A stretch of DNA of 64,000 nucleotides from NCBI GenBank assembly GCA_044220635.1, contig JBGAQP010000007.1, positions 62,001 through 126,000 on the forward strand. The letters are read 5' to 3'. Each line of letters begins with the position of its first letter. Position 1 is the first letter of the stretch. The stretch is from JBGAQP01 sp044220635. Its GTDB lineage: Bacteria > Pseudomonadota > Gammaproteobacteria > Burkholderiales > Usitatibacteraceae. The notes under the pieces are model-generated. The model was not told where the DNA came from. It did not search any database and saw only the letters and a list, made by a program, of their open reading frames with translations. Of this stretch, positions 36,953 to 45,377 are shown in pieces. The translations under genes were made by a program, and so were the position numbers.

Positions 36953-37885
36953 CTAGAGCGCCTCTGCGAACGCCTGGCCGAGCCTCGCGCCGATCGCCTC
37001 GCGCGCCGGGCGGTGATTCTGGCCGCCTCGATGCGCGATCTTGATCGAGCCCATGACCGAGGCGAGGCGCGCGGCGCGCACCCAGCCCCAGCCGCGCGCG
37101 AGCCCGTGGAGGAGGCCTGCGCGAAACGCGTCCCCGCAGCCGGTCGGGTCGACCAGCCCCTCGGGCTCGACGGCCGGGACGTGGACTTGTTGGCCACCGG
37201 TGTAGACGATCGAGCCCTCGGCGCCGCGCGTGACCACGACCGCCTCGACCATCTTCGCGATCTCGGCGATGCCGCGCCCGGTCTTCTTCTCGACCACGCC
37301 CGCCTCGTAGTCGTTCACCGTGAGGCCGGCCGCGGGGGCGATGAGTTCGAGCAGCTCCTCGCCGGTGAAGAGCGGCAGCCCCTGGCCCGGGTCGAACAGG
37401 TAGGGCACCTTCGCCTCGGCGAAGCCCCGCGCGTGCCCGATCATGCCCTCGCGCCCGTCGGGCGAGACGATGCCGAGCGTCGCGCCGGGGCAGTCGGCCA
37501 CGCGGTTCAGGTGCGAGAAGTCCATCGCCCCGGGGTGGAACGCGGTGATCTGGTTGTCGTCGACGTCGGTGGTGATGAACGCCTGCGCGGTGAACTGGTC
37601 GTCGAGGCGCCGGACATGGCGTTGGGAGAGCGATAGCGCCTCGAGGCGGCGCGAGTAGGGCTCGAAGTCGTGCCCGACCGTCGCCATGATCAGGGGGTCG
37701 TCTCCGAGCAGCTTCAGGTTGTAGGCGATGTTGCCCGCGCAACCGCCGTATTCGCGCCGCAGCACCGGCACGTGGAAGGCGACGTTGAGGATGTGGATGC
37801 GGTCGGGAAGGATGTGGTTCTTGAACTGGTCGCCGAACACCATGATGGTGTCGTAGGCCATGGAGCCGCACACGAGGATGGTCAT
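36953..37885 (-). CDS. PfkB-family carbohydrate/nucleoside kinase
   Basis: A 310-residue cytoplasmic ribokinase-fold kinase. The N-terminus MTILVCGSMAYDTIMVF and YGGCAGNIAYNL bind substrate; DPTGCGDAFRAGLLHGL (DTxGAGD equivalent) is the ATP/anion-hole motif with the catalytic Asp. Betaproteobacterial relatives are usually annotated carbohydrate kinase or adenosine kinase; which substrate is used cannot be told. A perfect TATAAT lies 7 nt upstream of ATG 37885, so the mRNA is probably leaderless. Confidence 0.9.
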   Translation of the reverse strand: MTILVCGSMAYDTIMVFGDQFKNHILPDRIHILNVAFHVPVLRREYGGCAGNIAYNLKLLGDDPLIMATVGHDFEPYSRRLEALSLSQRHVRRLDDQFTAQAFITTDVDDNQITAFHPGAMDFSHLNRVADCPGATLGIVSPDGREGMIGHARGFAEAKVPYLFDPGQGLPLFTGEELLELIAPAAGLTVNDYEAGVVEKKTGRGIAEIAKMVEAVVVTRGAEGSIVYTGGQQVHVPAVEPEGLVDPTGCGDAFRAGLLHGLARGWGWVRAARLASVMGSIKIAHRGGQNHRPAREAIGARLGQAFAEAL

Positions 37886-37892
37886 GGCGCGG

Positions 37893-37898
37893 ATTATA
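37893..37898 (-). promoter_or_regulatory. -10 element TATAAT for the PfkB kinase gene
   Basis: Minus strand reads GCTATAATCCGCGCCATGACC: the hexamer is separated from the ATG by 7 nt, the normal distance to a transcription start, implying a leaderless transcript. Confidence 0.6.
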
Positions 37899-38056
37899 GC
37901 GTTGGTGGGGAAGCGCTCACCTCGCCGGACGACCGGCCGGAATGTCCGGACGAGCGGCATTGACACGGCACGGCGGCTTCCGCCAGAGTAGGTCACACCA
38001 AAGCAGGTTCCGCGCCGGTTCCGGTGCGGGTCCTCGACATCCCTGTCGGCGCACGG

Positions 38057-38152
38057 TTTTCTGAAACAGGGCAAACCCATCGAAAGGTGGGGACGCAAAG
38101 TTACCGGTCTAAGGGGCCCGCGGGGCCCTATGACAGCGGGATTACCAGAGAG
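38057..38152 (+). ncRNA. GEMM-I (cyclic di-GMP-I) riboswitch
   Basis: All conserved parts of the GEMM-I aptamer are present in order. P1 is TTTTCTG (38057-38063) with CAGAGAG (38146-38152), including G-U pairs. Then come the invariant CAGGGCAAAC; a hairpin CCCATC-GAAA-GGTGGG with a GNRA loop (38076-38091); ACGCAAAG; ACCGGTCTAAGG; a second hairpin GGGCCC-GCG-GGGCCC; and TATGACAGCGGGATTACC. The 5' ligand-contacting strand reads as in the c-di-GMP-binding Vc2 aptamer rather than a cGAMP variant. No T-tract terminator follows. A hairpin at 38235-38254 pairs GGAA of the downstream Shine-Dalgarno (GGAAAGG, 38251-38257), so control may be translational. The gap from 37886 to 38266 holds only this element; a TTGACA (37960-37965) is a possible -35. 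Confidence 0.93.
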
Positions 38153-38266
38153 TCGTGAGGGCGGTAGCACCCGCCCCTTCGGCCGCCGCCCCCTTGGGCG
38201 CACGGCCCGCCCTCCCGCCCGCATGCGTCCCCCCTTCCAGGGCCTGCCCCGGAAAGGCGGTGCGAC

Positions 38267-40478
38267 ATGGCGAACGCCACGAACGGCAACGTGCGCGCAT
38301 TGGGCGACCACCCGCGCGCGCGCGCGGCTCACCCCGCAGGAATCGGCCGGCGTCCTCAAGGACTGCCGCGAGCTCGCGCTCGACCGCATCGCCGCCTCGC
38401 TCGCGGGCATGCTCGACCGGGTCGAGGACGACCTCTTCCAGCTCGCCGAGAAGGCCACGGAGCGCGACGCCCAGAACGTCTACCTCGACGCGCGCGCCCA
38501 GGCCCGCGACAAGCGCCCCGTGATCGAGGCGGCGTTCCGGCGCTACTTCGTCGAGTTCTTCAACCGCACCGTGCGCGGCGAGAACCTGTCGTCGTTCACC
38601 GCGCCCGCGCCCGGGGAGCTGCGCCTCGTCGACGACGAGGCGCTCGAGGAGTCGATCGCGGTCTCCGAGATGGCGCGCAAGCTGAAGAGCGCCTGCGAGG
38701 GCGAGCTCTTCGCGCTCAACGAGCGCATGGGCTTCCTCCTCGAGCGGCCCGAGCTCCAGGACGAGGCGAACCCGATCAGCCCGGCGACGATCTGCGCCGC
38801 CCTCAAGGACGCGTGCGACCAGATCGAGGCGGGAATCAAGGTGCGCCTCACGCTGCTGCGGCAGTTCGAGCAGCACGTCGGGGCCGACCTGCAGCGCGTC
38901 TACCACGACCTCAACTCCCACCTCGTGCAGCGCCAGATCCTGCCCGAGATCCGCCCCGTGGTGCGCCGTGCGGCGAACGCGCCGGAGGCGGCCAGGCGCC
39001 CCGCCCCGGGCGCCGAGCCCGGAGCGCCGACCGACGTGTTCCGCACGCTCGCGCAATTCCTCGGGCAGGCCGCCCAGGCGGGCGTCGTCCCCGGCGCCCC
39101 GGGCACCCTCGCGCTGCCGCCGGCGGGCGTGGTGCCCCAGGCGTTCGTGAGCGAGCTCACGCGCATGCAGGGCGCGCCGATGCCGGCGGTTCCGGGCGCG
39201 GACGAGGCGCTCGTGAACGTGCTGCGCGGCCTGCGGGCCGCGCCCGGAAGCTCCCAGCTCTCGGCGGTCGACGCGATGACGGTCGACATCGTGGCCATGC
39301 TCTTCGATTACGTCTTCGACGACCGCCAGATCCCGGCGAGCGTGAAGTCGGTCCTCTCGCGGCTGCAGATCCCGACGCTCAAGGTGGCCCTGCTCGACAA
39401 GGGGTTCTTCTCCTCGAAGTCGCATCCGGCGCGCCGCCTGCTCGACCGGCTCGCCGAGCTCGCGATCGGGCTCGACGACACGAGCGTGAACGGGGGTGCG
39501 GCCTTCACGCTCATCGACCGGGTCGTGAATCGCGTGGGCGCCGAGTTCGACACCGACTTCGCGATCTTCGAGACGCTGGTGGCCGAGGTCGAGGCCTTCC
39601 TCGCGGCGCGCGAGCGCGAGGAGGCCGAGATCGTCGAGCGCTCGGCGCGCTGGATCGAGGAGCGCGAGCGCACCGAGATCGCGCGGCTCACGGCCGAGGA
39701 CGAGGTGGCGCGGCGGCTCGCCGCCCGCGCCTGGGTCCCCGCGCCCCTGCGCGCCATGCTCGGCGAAACCTGGGTACGCGCGCTCGCCGCCGTGCACCGC
39801 GCGGAGGGCGAGAGCGCCCCCGCCTGGACGAGTCTGCTCGCCACGATGGAGGACCTGCTCTGGAGCGTCGAGCCCAAGGCGAGCGCCGAGGACCGCAAGC
39901 GGCTCGTGACGATGCTGCCCGGAATGCTCAGGAGCCTTCACGAGGGCCTCGTGCGCGGCGAGATCGAGGAAGCCAAGCGCGAGGCCTTCCTCGGCGCGCT
40001 CGTCGACTGCCACGCCGCGGCGGTCAAGGCGGGGTTGCGCGGGCTCGCCGTCGTTCCCGAGGCGCCGCCGCCCGCCCCCGAGCCCGAACCCTCGGCGCCG
40101 GCGATCGAGCGCGAGCTGCTCTCGCAAGGCGACCTGAAGGTCGAGGAGATCCGCCTGCGCACGCCCCGGGGCCGGGGCTCCACGCGCAACGTCTTCACGC
40201 GCACCGGCATCTGGACGAACCTCAAGCGAGGCACCTGGGTGGAGTTCGCGCGGCCCGGCGCCTCGGCGCTGCGCGCGCGCCTGACCTGGATCAGCCCGGC
40301 CAAGGGCGTCTACCTCTTCACCAACCCCGCGTGCGCCGCGAACGCCGTGTCGATCTCGCCCGAGGCGCTCGCCGAGCAGATGCGTCAGGGCGAGGCGCGC
40401 ATCATCGACGGCGCGCCGCTCGTCGACCGGGCCGTGGACTCGATGATCGAGAACCTGCGCGAGGGCGCGCGTGCCTGA
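38267..40478 (+). CDS. DUF1631 protein under c-di-GMP riboswitch, frameshifted near its start
   Basis: DUF1631 proteins are large, uncharacterised and largely restricted to beta/gammaproteobacteria. ATG 38267 has a Shine-Dalgarno and encodes MANATNGNVRALGDHPRARA, a typical family start. The body (LTPQESAGVLKDCRELALDR onward) is in another frame, and the switch falls in a (CG)7 tract (38313-38326). One more CG unit would give a continuous 737-residue protein. The only in-frame start upstream, ATG 38223, has no ribosome site. The body is mostly helical, with a charged segment near 460-520. The C-terminus (GTWVEFARPGASALRARLTWISPAKGVYLFTN) looks like a degenerate PilZ-type barrel without the RxxxR motif. 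Control by cyclic di-GMP suggests a role in motility, biofilm or surface behaviour. Confidence 0.8.
38313..38326 (+). repeat. (CG)7 dinucleotide tract at the DUF1631 frameshift
   Basis: Seven CG units lie in codons 16-20 of the riboswitch-controlled gene. The frame before the tract matches the family N-terminus and the frame after it matches the body; a change of +1 or -2 units would join them. Confidence 0.75.
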
Positions 40479-40490
40479 GCGCGCCCCGGC

Positions 40491-41354
40491 TCAGGGATAG
40501 AAGAGCAGCAGCTCGTAGCCCGTCGCCTTGAGCCGCGGCGTCTCGAGGCGCAGCTGGATGGCGAGCTCCGAGCCCGCGGCCATCACCTCGCCGTGCACGG
40601 GCGCCCGCCCGAGGTAGTCGACGGGGCGCAGCACGCGGCGCGCCGCCGCCTGTCCGGTGAGGTCGGTGAGCGTGAGCTCGAGGTGCGGGAACTCCTGCGC
40701 CGCGGGGGCGAGGTTGCGGATGCGCGCCCCGAGCGCGATCTCGCCGGGCTTGCCCGGAACCTCGAGCAGCTCCGAGTCCTCGAGCTTGAGCAGGGCCTCG
40801 TCGTTGACCCAGGGAACGACGCAACCGGCGACCTCGCACGCCGACTCGAGCCAGGGCCGAAGCACCGGATAGTGCATCGCGATCTGCGCCCGGTACGCGA
40901 AGGCGAGCTGGGCTGCGCTCACCACGGCGAGCAGGGCCACCCCGAAGGACCAGGCGCGCGAAGGGCGCGGCGGGGGCGCGGCCTCGGTGAACGCCTCGAA
41001 CTCGACCGGGCGCGGGGGCGCAGCCGCGCTTTCCGGGGCCGCCGGCCTCGCGGCCGGCTCGGGCGGCGGCAGCGGCGCGGGTTCCCCGAGGTCCTCGATC
41101 TCGGGGAGCTCCTCGCGCAGGAGGGAGGCGACCGCGTCGGGCGTGGCCTCCCCGCCGGCGTCGCCGGCACCCGCCGCCTCGCGGGCCGCGAGCAGGCGCG
41201 TGCCCGTGTCGTCGTCCGGGAAGCGCTCGAGCGCCTCGAAGCCGCTGAAGACCTCGTGGCAGCGCCCGCAGCGCACCTGCCCCTGCCGTGCGTTGAGCTG
41301 CTGCGGCGAGACGCGGAAGCGCGCGAGGCAGTGCGTGCAGGTGGTGACGAGCAT
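40491..41354 (-). CDS. Zinc-ribbon (MJ0042-type) and DUF3426 membrane protein
   Basis: A 287-residue protein. An N-terminal zinc ribbon has C6-C9 and C29-C32 (TCTHCLARF, RCGRCHEVF). A Pro/Ala/Glu-rich disordered linker follows, then a membrane helix (about 133-155) and a C-terminal DUF3426 domain with beta strands (LEVPGKPGEIALGARIRNLAP, VDYLGRAPVHGE). It is always found next to prmA in betaproteobacteria, as here (4 bp apart). Function unknown; the layout suggests a cytoplasmic sensor or nucleic-acid-binding ribbon coupled to an envelope domain. It converges on the DUF1631 gene. Confidence 0.88.
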   Translation of the reverse strand: MLVTTCTHCLARFRVSPQQLNARQGQVRCGRCHEVFSGFEALERFPDDDTGTRLLAAREAAGAGDAGGEATPDAVASLLREELPEIEDLGEPAPLPPPEPAARPAAPESAAAPPRPVEFEAFTEAAPPPRPSRAWSFGVALLAVVSAAQLAFAYRAQIAMHYPVLRPWLESACEVAGCVVPWVNDEALLKLEDSELLEVPGKPGEIALGARIRNLAPAAQEFPHLELTLTDLTGQAAARRVLRPVDYLGRAPVHGEVMAAGSELAIQLRLETPRLKATGYELLLFYP

Positions 41355-41358
41355 CGCC

Positions 41359-42273
41359 CTAGGCCCTGCGCGTGCCGACGAGAAGCGCCCAGCCCTCCTC
41401 CTCGCGCTCGACGCCGATCTCGAACCACGGCGCGTAGGCCGCGGCCACCTCGGCCGCCTGGCCCGGAAGGACGCCGGAGAGCGCGATCGAGCCGCCGGCG
41501 GCGGTGTGCGAGGCGAGGAGCGGGGCGAGCATGCGCAGGGGATTGGCGAGGATGTTGGCGACGGTGATGCTCGCGGCGTGCGCGATCGGCTCGCCCGCGA
41601 TCGCGAGCGCGAGCCCGACGCCGTTACGCCGGGCATTGTAGCGCGCCGCCTCGAGCGCGAGCGGATCGATGTCCACGCCGGTGGCGCTCGCCGCGCCGAG
41701 CTTGAGCGCGGCGATCGCGAGGATGCCCGAGCCGCAACCGTAGTCGAGCACACGCGTCCAGCGCGGCGCGAGCGCCGGGGCCTGGCGTGCCGTCCAGCGC
41801 AGGCACATGCGCGTGGTCGGGTGCGTGCCGGTGCCGACCGCGGCCCCGGGGTCGAGCGCGACGTTGACCGCGCCCGGGTCGGGCGCCGCGTGCCAGCTCG
41901 GGACGATCCACAGGCGCCCGCCCGCGCGGATCGGCGCGAACTGGGCCTGGGTCCGGGCGACCCAGTCGGCATCCTCCAGCCGCTCGAGGCTCGCGCCCGC
42001 GAGCGCGCTCACGCCCGCGGCCGAGAGCGCCTCGCCCGCGGCACGCGCGGCGTCCGCGCCCTCGGGAAACAGCGCGCTCACGCGGGCGCGCGCCCAGCGC
42101 GAGGGGTCGGCGCCGGGCCCGGCCCCGGGTTCGTCGAACACCGCGTCCTCCCGGGGGGTGCCCGCGTCCGCGTCGGCGATGTCCGTGGAAAGCGCCCCTG
42201 CGGCCTCGAAGGCATCGGCGAGCGCGAAGGCCTCGCTCCCGGCCACCACGAGTGCCACGCGCTGCCAGGCCAT
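41359..42273 (-). CDS. prmA: Ribosomal protein L11 methyltransferase
   Basis: Trimethylates amino groups of ribosomal protein L11 using S-adenosylmethionine. The 304-residue length fits. The N-terminal substrate domain (MAWQRVALVVAG) is followed by the Rossmann methyltransferase domain: GTGTHPTTRMCLRW, VLDYGCGSGILAIAALKLGA (SAM site), GVDIDPLALEAA and VANILANPL. It lies downstream of accC (34 bp) and immediately upstream of the DUF3426 gene on the same strand. Confidence 0.96.
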   Translation of the reverse strand: MAWQRVALVVAGSEAFALADAFEAAGALSTDIADADAGTPREDAVFDEPGAGPGADPSRWARARVSALFPEGADAARAAGEALSAAGVSALAGASLERLEDADWVARTQAQFAPIRAGGRLWIVPSWHAAPDPGAVNVALDPGAAVGTGTHPTTRMCLRWTARQAPALAPRWTRVLDYGCGSGILAIAALKLGAASATGVDIDPLALEAARYNARRNGVGLALAIAGEPIAHAASITVANILANPLRMLAPLLASHTAAGGSIALSGVLPGQAAEVAAAYAPWFEIGVEREEEGWALLVGTRRA

Positions 42274-42307
42274 GTCCCGGGCTCTCGCTCGCTCGCGGGG
42301 CGGCCCG

Positions 42308-43672
42308 CTAGAGGTCGGCCTGGATGGCCTTGAGCGCCGCCATCTTCTCCTCCAGGTAGTGGATGCTCATGCCGCCGCGCACGAACGCCGCGTCGTTCAT
42401 GAGCTCCTGGTGGAGCGCGATGTTGGTGTGGATTCCCTCGATCACCATCTCCGAGAGGGCCACGCGCATGCGCGCGATCGCCTGCTCGCGGCTGTCGCCG
42501 TAGGCGATGAGCTTGCCGATGAGCGAGTCGTAGTAGGGGGGGACGTAGTAGTTGTCGTAGGCGTGCGAGTCGTAGCGGATGCCGGGGCCGCCCGCGACGT
42601 GGTATTGCGTGATGCGCCCCGGCGAGGGCACGAAGGTCACCGGGTTCTCGGCGTTGATGCGGCACTCGATCGCGTGCCCGCGCTTCACGACGTCGCGCTG
42701 CCGGAGCTTGAGCTTCATGCCGGCGGCGATCCGGATCTGCTCCTGCACGATGTCCACGCCCGTGATCATCTCGGTGACGGGGTGCTCGACCTGCACCCGC
42801 GTGTTCATCTCGATGAAGTAGAACTCGTCGTCCTGGTAGAGGAACTCGAAGGTTCCCGCGCCCCGGTAGCCGATCTTGCGGCAGGCCTCGGCGCAGCGCT
42901 CGCCGATGCGCTCGATCAGGCGCGGCTTGATGTGCGGCGCCGGGCCCTCCTCGATGATCTTCTGGTGGCGCCGCTGCATCGAGCAGTCGCGCTCGCCGAG
43001 GTAGATCGCGCCCTTGTGCTCGTCGGCGAGGACCTGGATCTCGATGTGGCGCGGGTTCTCGAGGAACTTCTCGAGGTAGACCACGGGGTTGCCGAAGGCG
43101 TTCTGCGCCTCGGCGCGGGTGGTGTTCACCGCGTTCACGAGCGCGGCCTCGGTGTGCACGACGCGCATGCCGCGCCCGCCGCCGCCGCCCGCGGCCTTGA
43201 TGATCACCGGGTAGCCGACCGCGGAGGCGACGCGCCGGATCTCCCGGGGCTCCTCGGGCAGCGCCCCCTCGGAGCCGGGCACGCAGGGAATGCCCACCTT
43301 CTTCATCGCGGCCTTGGCCGCGACCTTGTCGCCCATCATCCGGATCGAGGCCGCGGTCGGGCCGATGAAGACGAAACCCGAGTTCTCGACGCGCTCGGCG
43401 AAGTCCGCGTTCTCCGACAGGAACCCGTAGCCCGGGTGGATCGCCTGCGCGTCGGTGACCTCGGCGGCGCTGATGATGGCCGGGATGTTGAGGTAGCTGT
43501 CGCGCGACGGCGGCGGGCCGATGCACACCGACTCGTCGGCGAGCATCACGTACTTGGCGTCGGCGTCGGCCTCGGAGTGGATCGCGACGGTCTTGATGCC
43601 CATCTCGCGGCAGGCGCGCTGGATGCGAAGCGCGATCTCGCCGCGGTTGGCGATGAGGATCTTCTCGAACAT
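42308..43672 (-). CDS. accC: Acetyl-CoA carboxylase, biotin carboxylase subunit
   Basis: Carboxylates the biotin on AccB using ATP and bicarbonate, the first half of malonyl-CoA synthesis. The 454-residue ATP-grasp enzyme starts MFEKILIANRGEIALRIQRA, with the glycine-rich ATP loop KAAGGGGGRGMRVV, the metal site EMNTRVQVEHPVTEM and FIGPTAASIRMMGDK. It lies 33 bp downstream of accB in the aroQ-accB-accC-prmA-DUF3426 cluster. AccA and AccD are not in the window. Confidence 0.98.
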   Translation of the reverse strand: MFEKILIANRGEIALRIQRACREMGIKTVAIHSEADADAKYVMLADESVCIGPPPSRDSYLNIPAIISAAEVTDAQAIHPGYGFLSENADFAERVENSGFVFIGPTAASIRMMGDKVAAKAAMKKVGIPCVPGSEGALPEEPREIRRVASAVGYPVIIKAAGGGGGRGMRVVHTEAALVNAVNTTRAEAQNAFGNPVVYLEKFLENPRHIEIQVLADEHKGAIYLGERDCSMQRRHQKIIEEGPAPHIKPRLIERIGERCAEACRKIGYRGAGTFEFLYQDDEFYFIEMNTRVQVEHPVTEMITGVDIVQEQIRIAAGMKLKLRQRDVVKRGHAIECRINAENPVTFVPSPGRITQYHVAGGPGIRYDSHAYDNYYVPPYYDSLIGKLIAYGDSREQAIARMRVALSEMVIEGIHTNIALHQELMNDAAFVRGGMSIHYLEEKMAALKAIQADL

Positions 43673-43705
43673 CGTCAGGTGCGAAACGGCGGGTCGGGTC
43701 GGTGA

Positions 43706-44161
43706 CTATTCAATGACGAAGAGCGCCTGGCCGTACTCGACCGGTTGCCCGTTCTCGACGAGGATCGCCTTCACGACCCCGGAGGCGTCGGACTCGATTT
43801 CGTTCAGCAGCTTCATCGCCTCGATGATGCACAGGGTCTGCCCCTTGGAGACGGCCTGGCCGACCTCGACGAAGGCCGGTGCCCCGGGCGAGGGCGCGCG
43901 GTAGAAGGTCCCGACCATGGGCGACTTGAGCGTGTGGCCGGCGGGCTCCGCGGGGGTGGCCGTGGCGGCTCCCGCGCTCGGGCCCGTCGCGGAGGCCGGG
44001 GCGGCTGCCACGGCGGGCATCGACCCGGAGGCCATCACCAGCGGCGGGCCGGCCACCTGCCGGCTGATCCGGACCTTCTCCTCGCCCTCGGTGATCTCGA
44101 TCTCCCCGATCCCCGATTCCTGGACGAGGTCGATCAGCTTCTTCAGTTTCCTGAGGTCCAT
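43706..44161 (-). CDS. accB: Acetyl-CoA carboxylase, biotin carboxyl carrier protein
   Basis: A 151-residue biotin carrier for fatty-acid synthesis. The N-terminal domain (MDLRKLKKLIDLVQESGIGEI) and an Ala/Pro-rich linker (about 40-75) lead to the biotinyl domain, with the biotinylated lysine K117 in EAMKLLNEIESD. Length and order are normal. It is 18 bp after aroQ and 33 bp before accC. Confidence 0.98.
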   Translation of the reverse strand: MDLRKLKKLIDLVQESGIGEIEITEGEEKVRISRQVAGPPLVMASGSMPAVAAAPASATGPSAGAATATPAEPAGHTLKSPMVGTFYRAPSPGAPAFVEVGQAVSKGQTLCIIEAMKLLNEIESDASGVVKAILVENGQPVEYGQALFVIE

Positions 44162-44179
44162 GGCTTTTCCCGGCCCCGC

Positions 44180-44629
44180 TCAGGCCTTCGCGGCCCGGAG
44201 GTTGCGGATCGCCGCCTCGAGCGCGAGCTCGTATCCCGCGGGCCCGAGGCCCGAGATCACGCCCACGGCGAGGTCCGAGAAGTAGGAATGCTTCCGGAAC
44301 GGCTCGCGTGCATGGACGTTCGAGAGGTGCACCTCGATGAAGGGGATGCCGACCGCGGCGAGCGCGTCCCGGAGGGCGACGCTGGTATGCGTGAAGGCGG
44401 CAGGATTGATGATGATGTAGGCCGTTTCGTCGCCTTTCGCCGCGTGGATCCGCTCGATCAGGGGGGCCTCGGCGTTGCTCTGGAACGACGACACGGCAAT
44501 CCCGGCCTGCTTTCCGAGCTCGACCAGGCGCCGGTCGATCTCCTCGAGCGTGTCTCGGCCGTAATGCTTCGGCTCGCGGTCTCCCAGGAGGTTCAGGTTG
44601 GGGCCGTGAAGGACCAGGATCTTTGGCAT
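44180..44629 (-). CDS. aroQ: 3-dehydroquinate dehydratase, type II
   Basis: Removes water from 3-dehydroquinate in the shikimate pathway (cytoplasm). The 149-residue enzyme has HGPNLNLLG (8-16), the catalytic Tyr in REPKHYG (Y23), IINPAAFTHTS, and EVHLSNVHARE with the catalytic His (H101 region). ATG 44629 gives MPKILVLHGPN. The 199-bp gap to the tlpA-like stop holds AT-richer DNA, probably the promoter of aroQ-accB-accC; no unambiguous hexamers are seen. Confidence 0.97.
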   Translation of the reverse strand: MPKILVLHGPNLNLLGDREPKHYGRDTLEEIDRRLVELGKQAGIAVSSFQSNAEAPLIERIHAAKGDETAYIIINPAAFTHTSVALRDALAAVGIPFIEVHLSNVHAREPFRKHSYFSDLAVGVISGLGPAGYELALEAAIRNLRAAKA

Positions 44630-44828
44630 GGGCGGCGAGTTTGCCGCAAGTCCCGGCAAGATGTCTAGTTTTAGCCGAAGTTCTGCAATCCGAAATAAGC
44701 CGGGGTGGACAGCAAGTTCTTCGCCGGGGCTTCGCGGGCATGAATCGCGCTTGGGGGTAAGCGCCGGCACTCCGTTAGGGGGCATGTTCCCAGAACGAAG
44801 CGCTCCTTATCGAGACGATCGATGAATA

Positions 44829-45377
44829 TCACTGCTGTTTCGCAGAGATTGTGACAAATAGAGCCTCGAGAGCGGACTCCTCATAGATGCCGATCCGGCT
44901 GTCGACCACCCTTCCCTGCCGGTCGAGGATCACGGTGTGGGGGAGGACTCCGAGACGGTTCCCGAGCCGCTTCGAAAGCGGCATCACGTCGGGGTCTCCG
45001 GTCCAAAGGGGGTAGTTGATCGCGAGCTCCCGCCCGAACCGGGCAACCTTGTCGGGTTCGTCCGCGGCGAGCCCGACGAACTGGACGCCGCGGCCGGCCC
45101 AGCGCTCCTGGAGCCGCACGAAGGCGGGCATCTCCTCGCGGCAGGGAGTGCACCAGGTCGCCCAGAAGTTGACGACCACAAGCTGGCCCTCGAACTGGCC
45201 GAGCGAGCGGGGGTTGCCGCCGGTATCGAGGAACCGGGCCGAGTAGATCGCCCCGGGTGTGGCGTCCGCCGCGGGGGTCACCGCCGCGGAGCCGGGCATG
45301 CGAGCGCCGAAAAAGAGGGCGGCTCCCGCGAGCACCGCGAGGACCGCGACGCCGGCGAAGGCGAGGCGCGCCTTCAC
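44829..45377 (-). CDS. TlpA/ResA-type periplasmic thioredoxin
   Basis: A 182-residue thiol-disulfide reductase held by an N-terminal hydrophobic segment (about 5-25) with the thioredoxin domain outside. The active site is WCTPC (C76, C79) in VVVNFWATWCTPCREE and the cis-Pro is in GVLPHTVI. Members reduce cytochrome-c or other exported cysteines. GTG start overlaps the stop codon of the DsbD-alpha gene by 4 bp (GTGA). The usual electron donor DsbD is reduced to one domain next door. Confidence 0.92.
   Translation of the reverse strand: MKARLAFAGVAVLAVLAGAALFFGARMPGSAAVTPAADATPGAIYSARFLDTGGNPRSLGQFEGQLVVVNFWATWCTPCREEMPAFVRLQERWAGRGVQFVGLAADEPDKVARFGRELAINYPLWTGDPDVMPLSKRLGNRLGVLPHTVILDRQGRVVDSRIGIYEESALEALFVTISAKQQ

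Noticed and set aside
37960..37998. Sigma-54 promoter ahead of the riboswitch (CGGCACGGCGGCTTCC)
   Set aside because: The -12 GC dinucleotide is not correctly spaced; only a TTGACA -35-like hexamer is noted.
38130..38132. ATG 38130 as start of the DUF1631 protein
   Set aside because: It is part of the conserved TATGACAGCGGG strand of the riboswitch, has no ribosome site, and the encoded peptide up to 38324 is not family-like.
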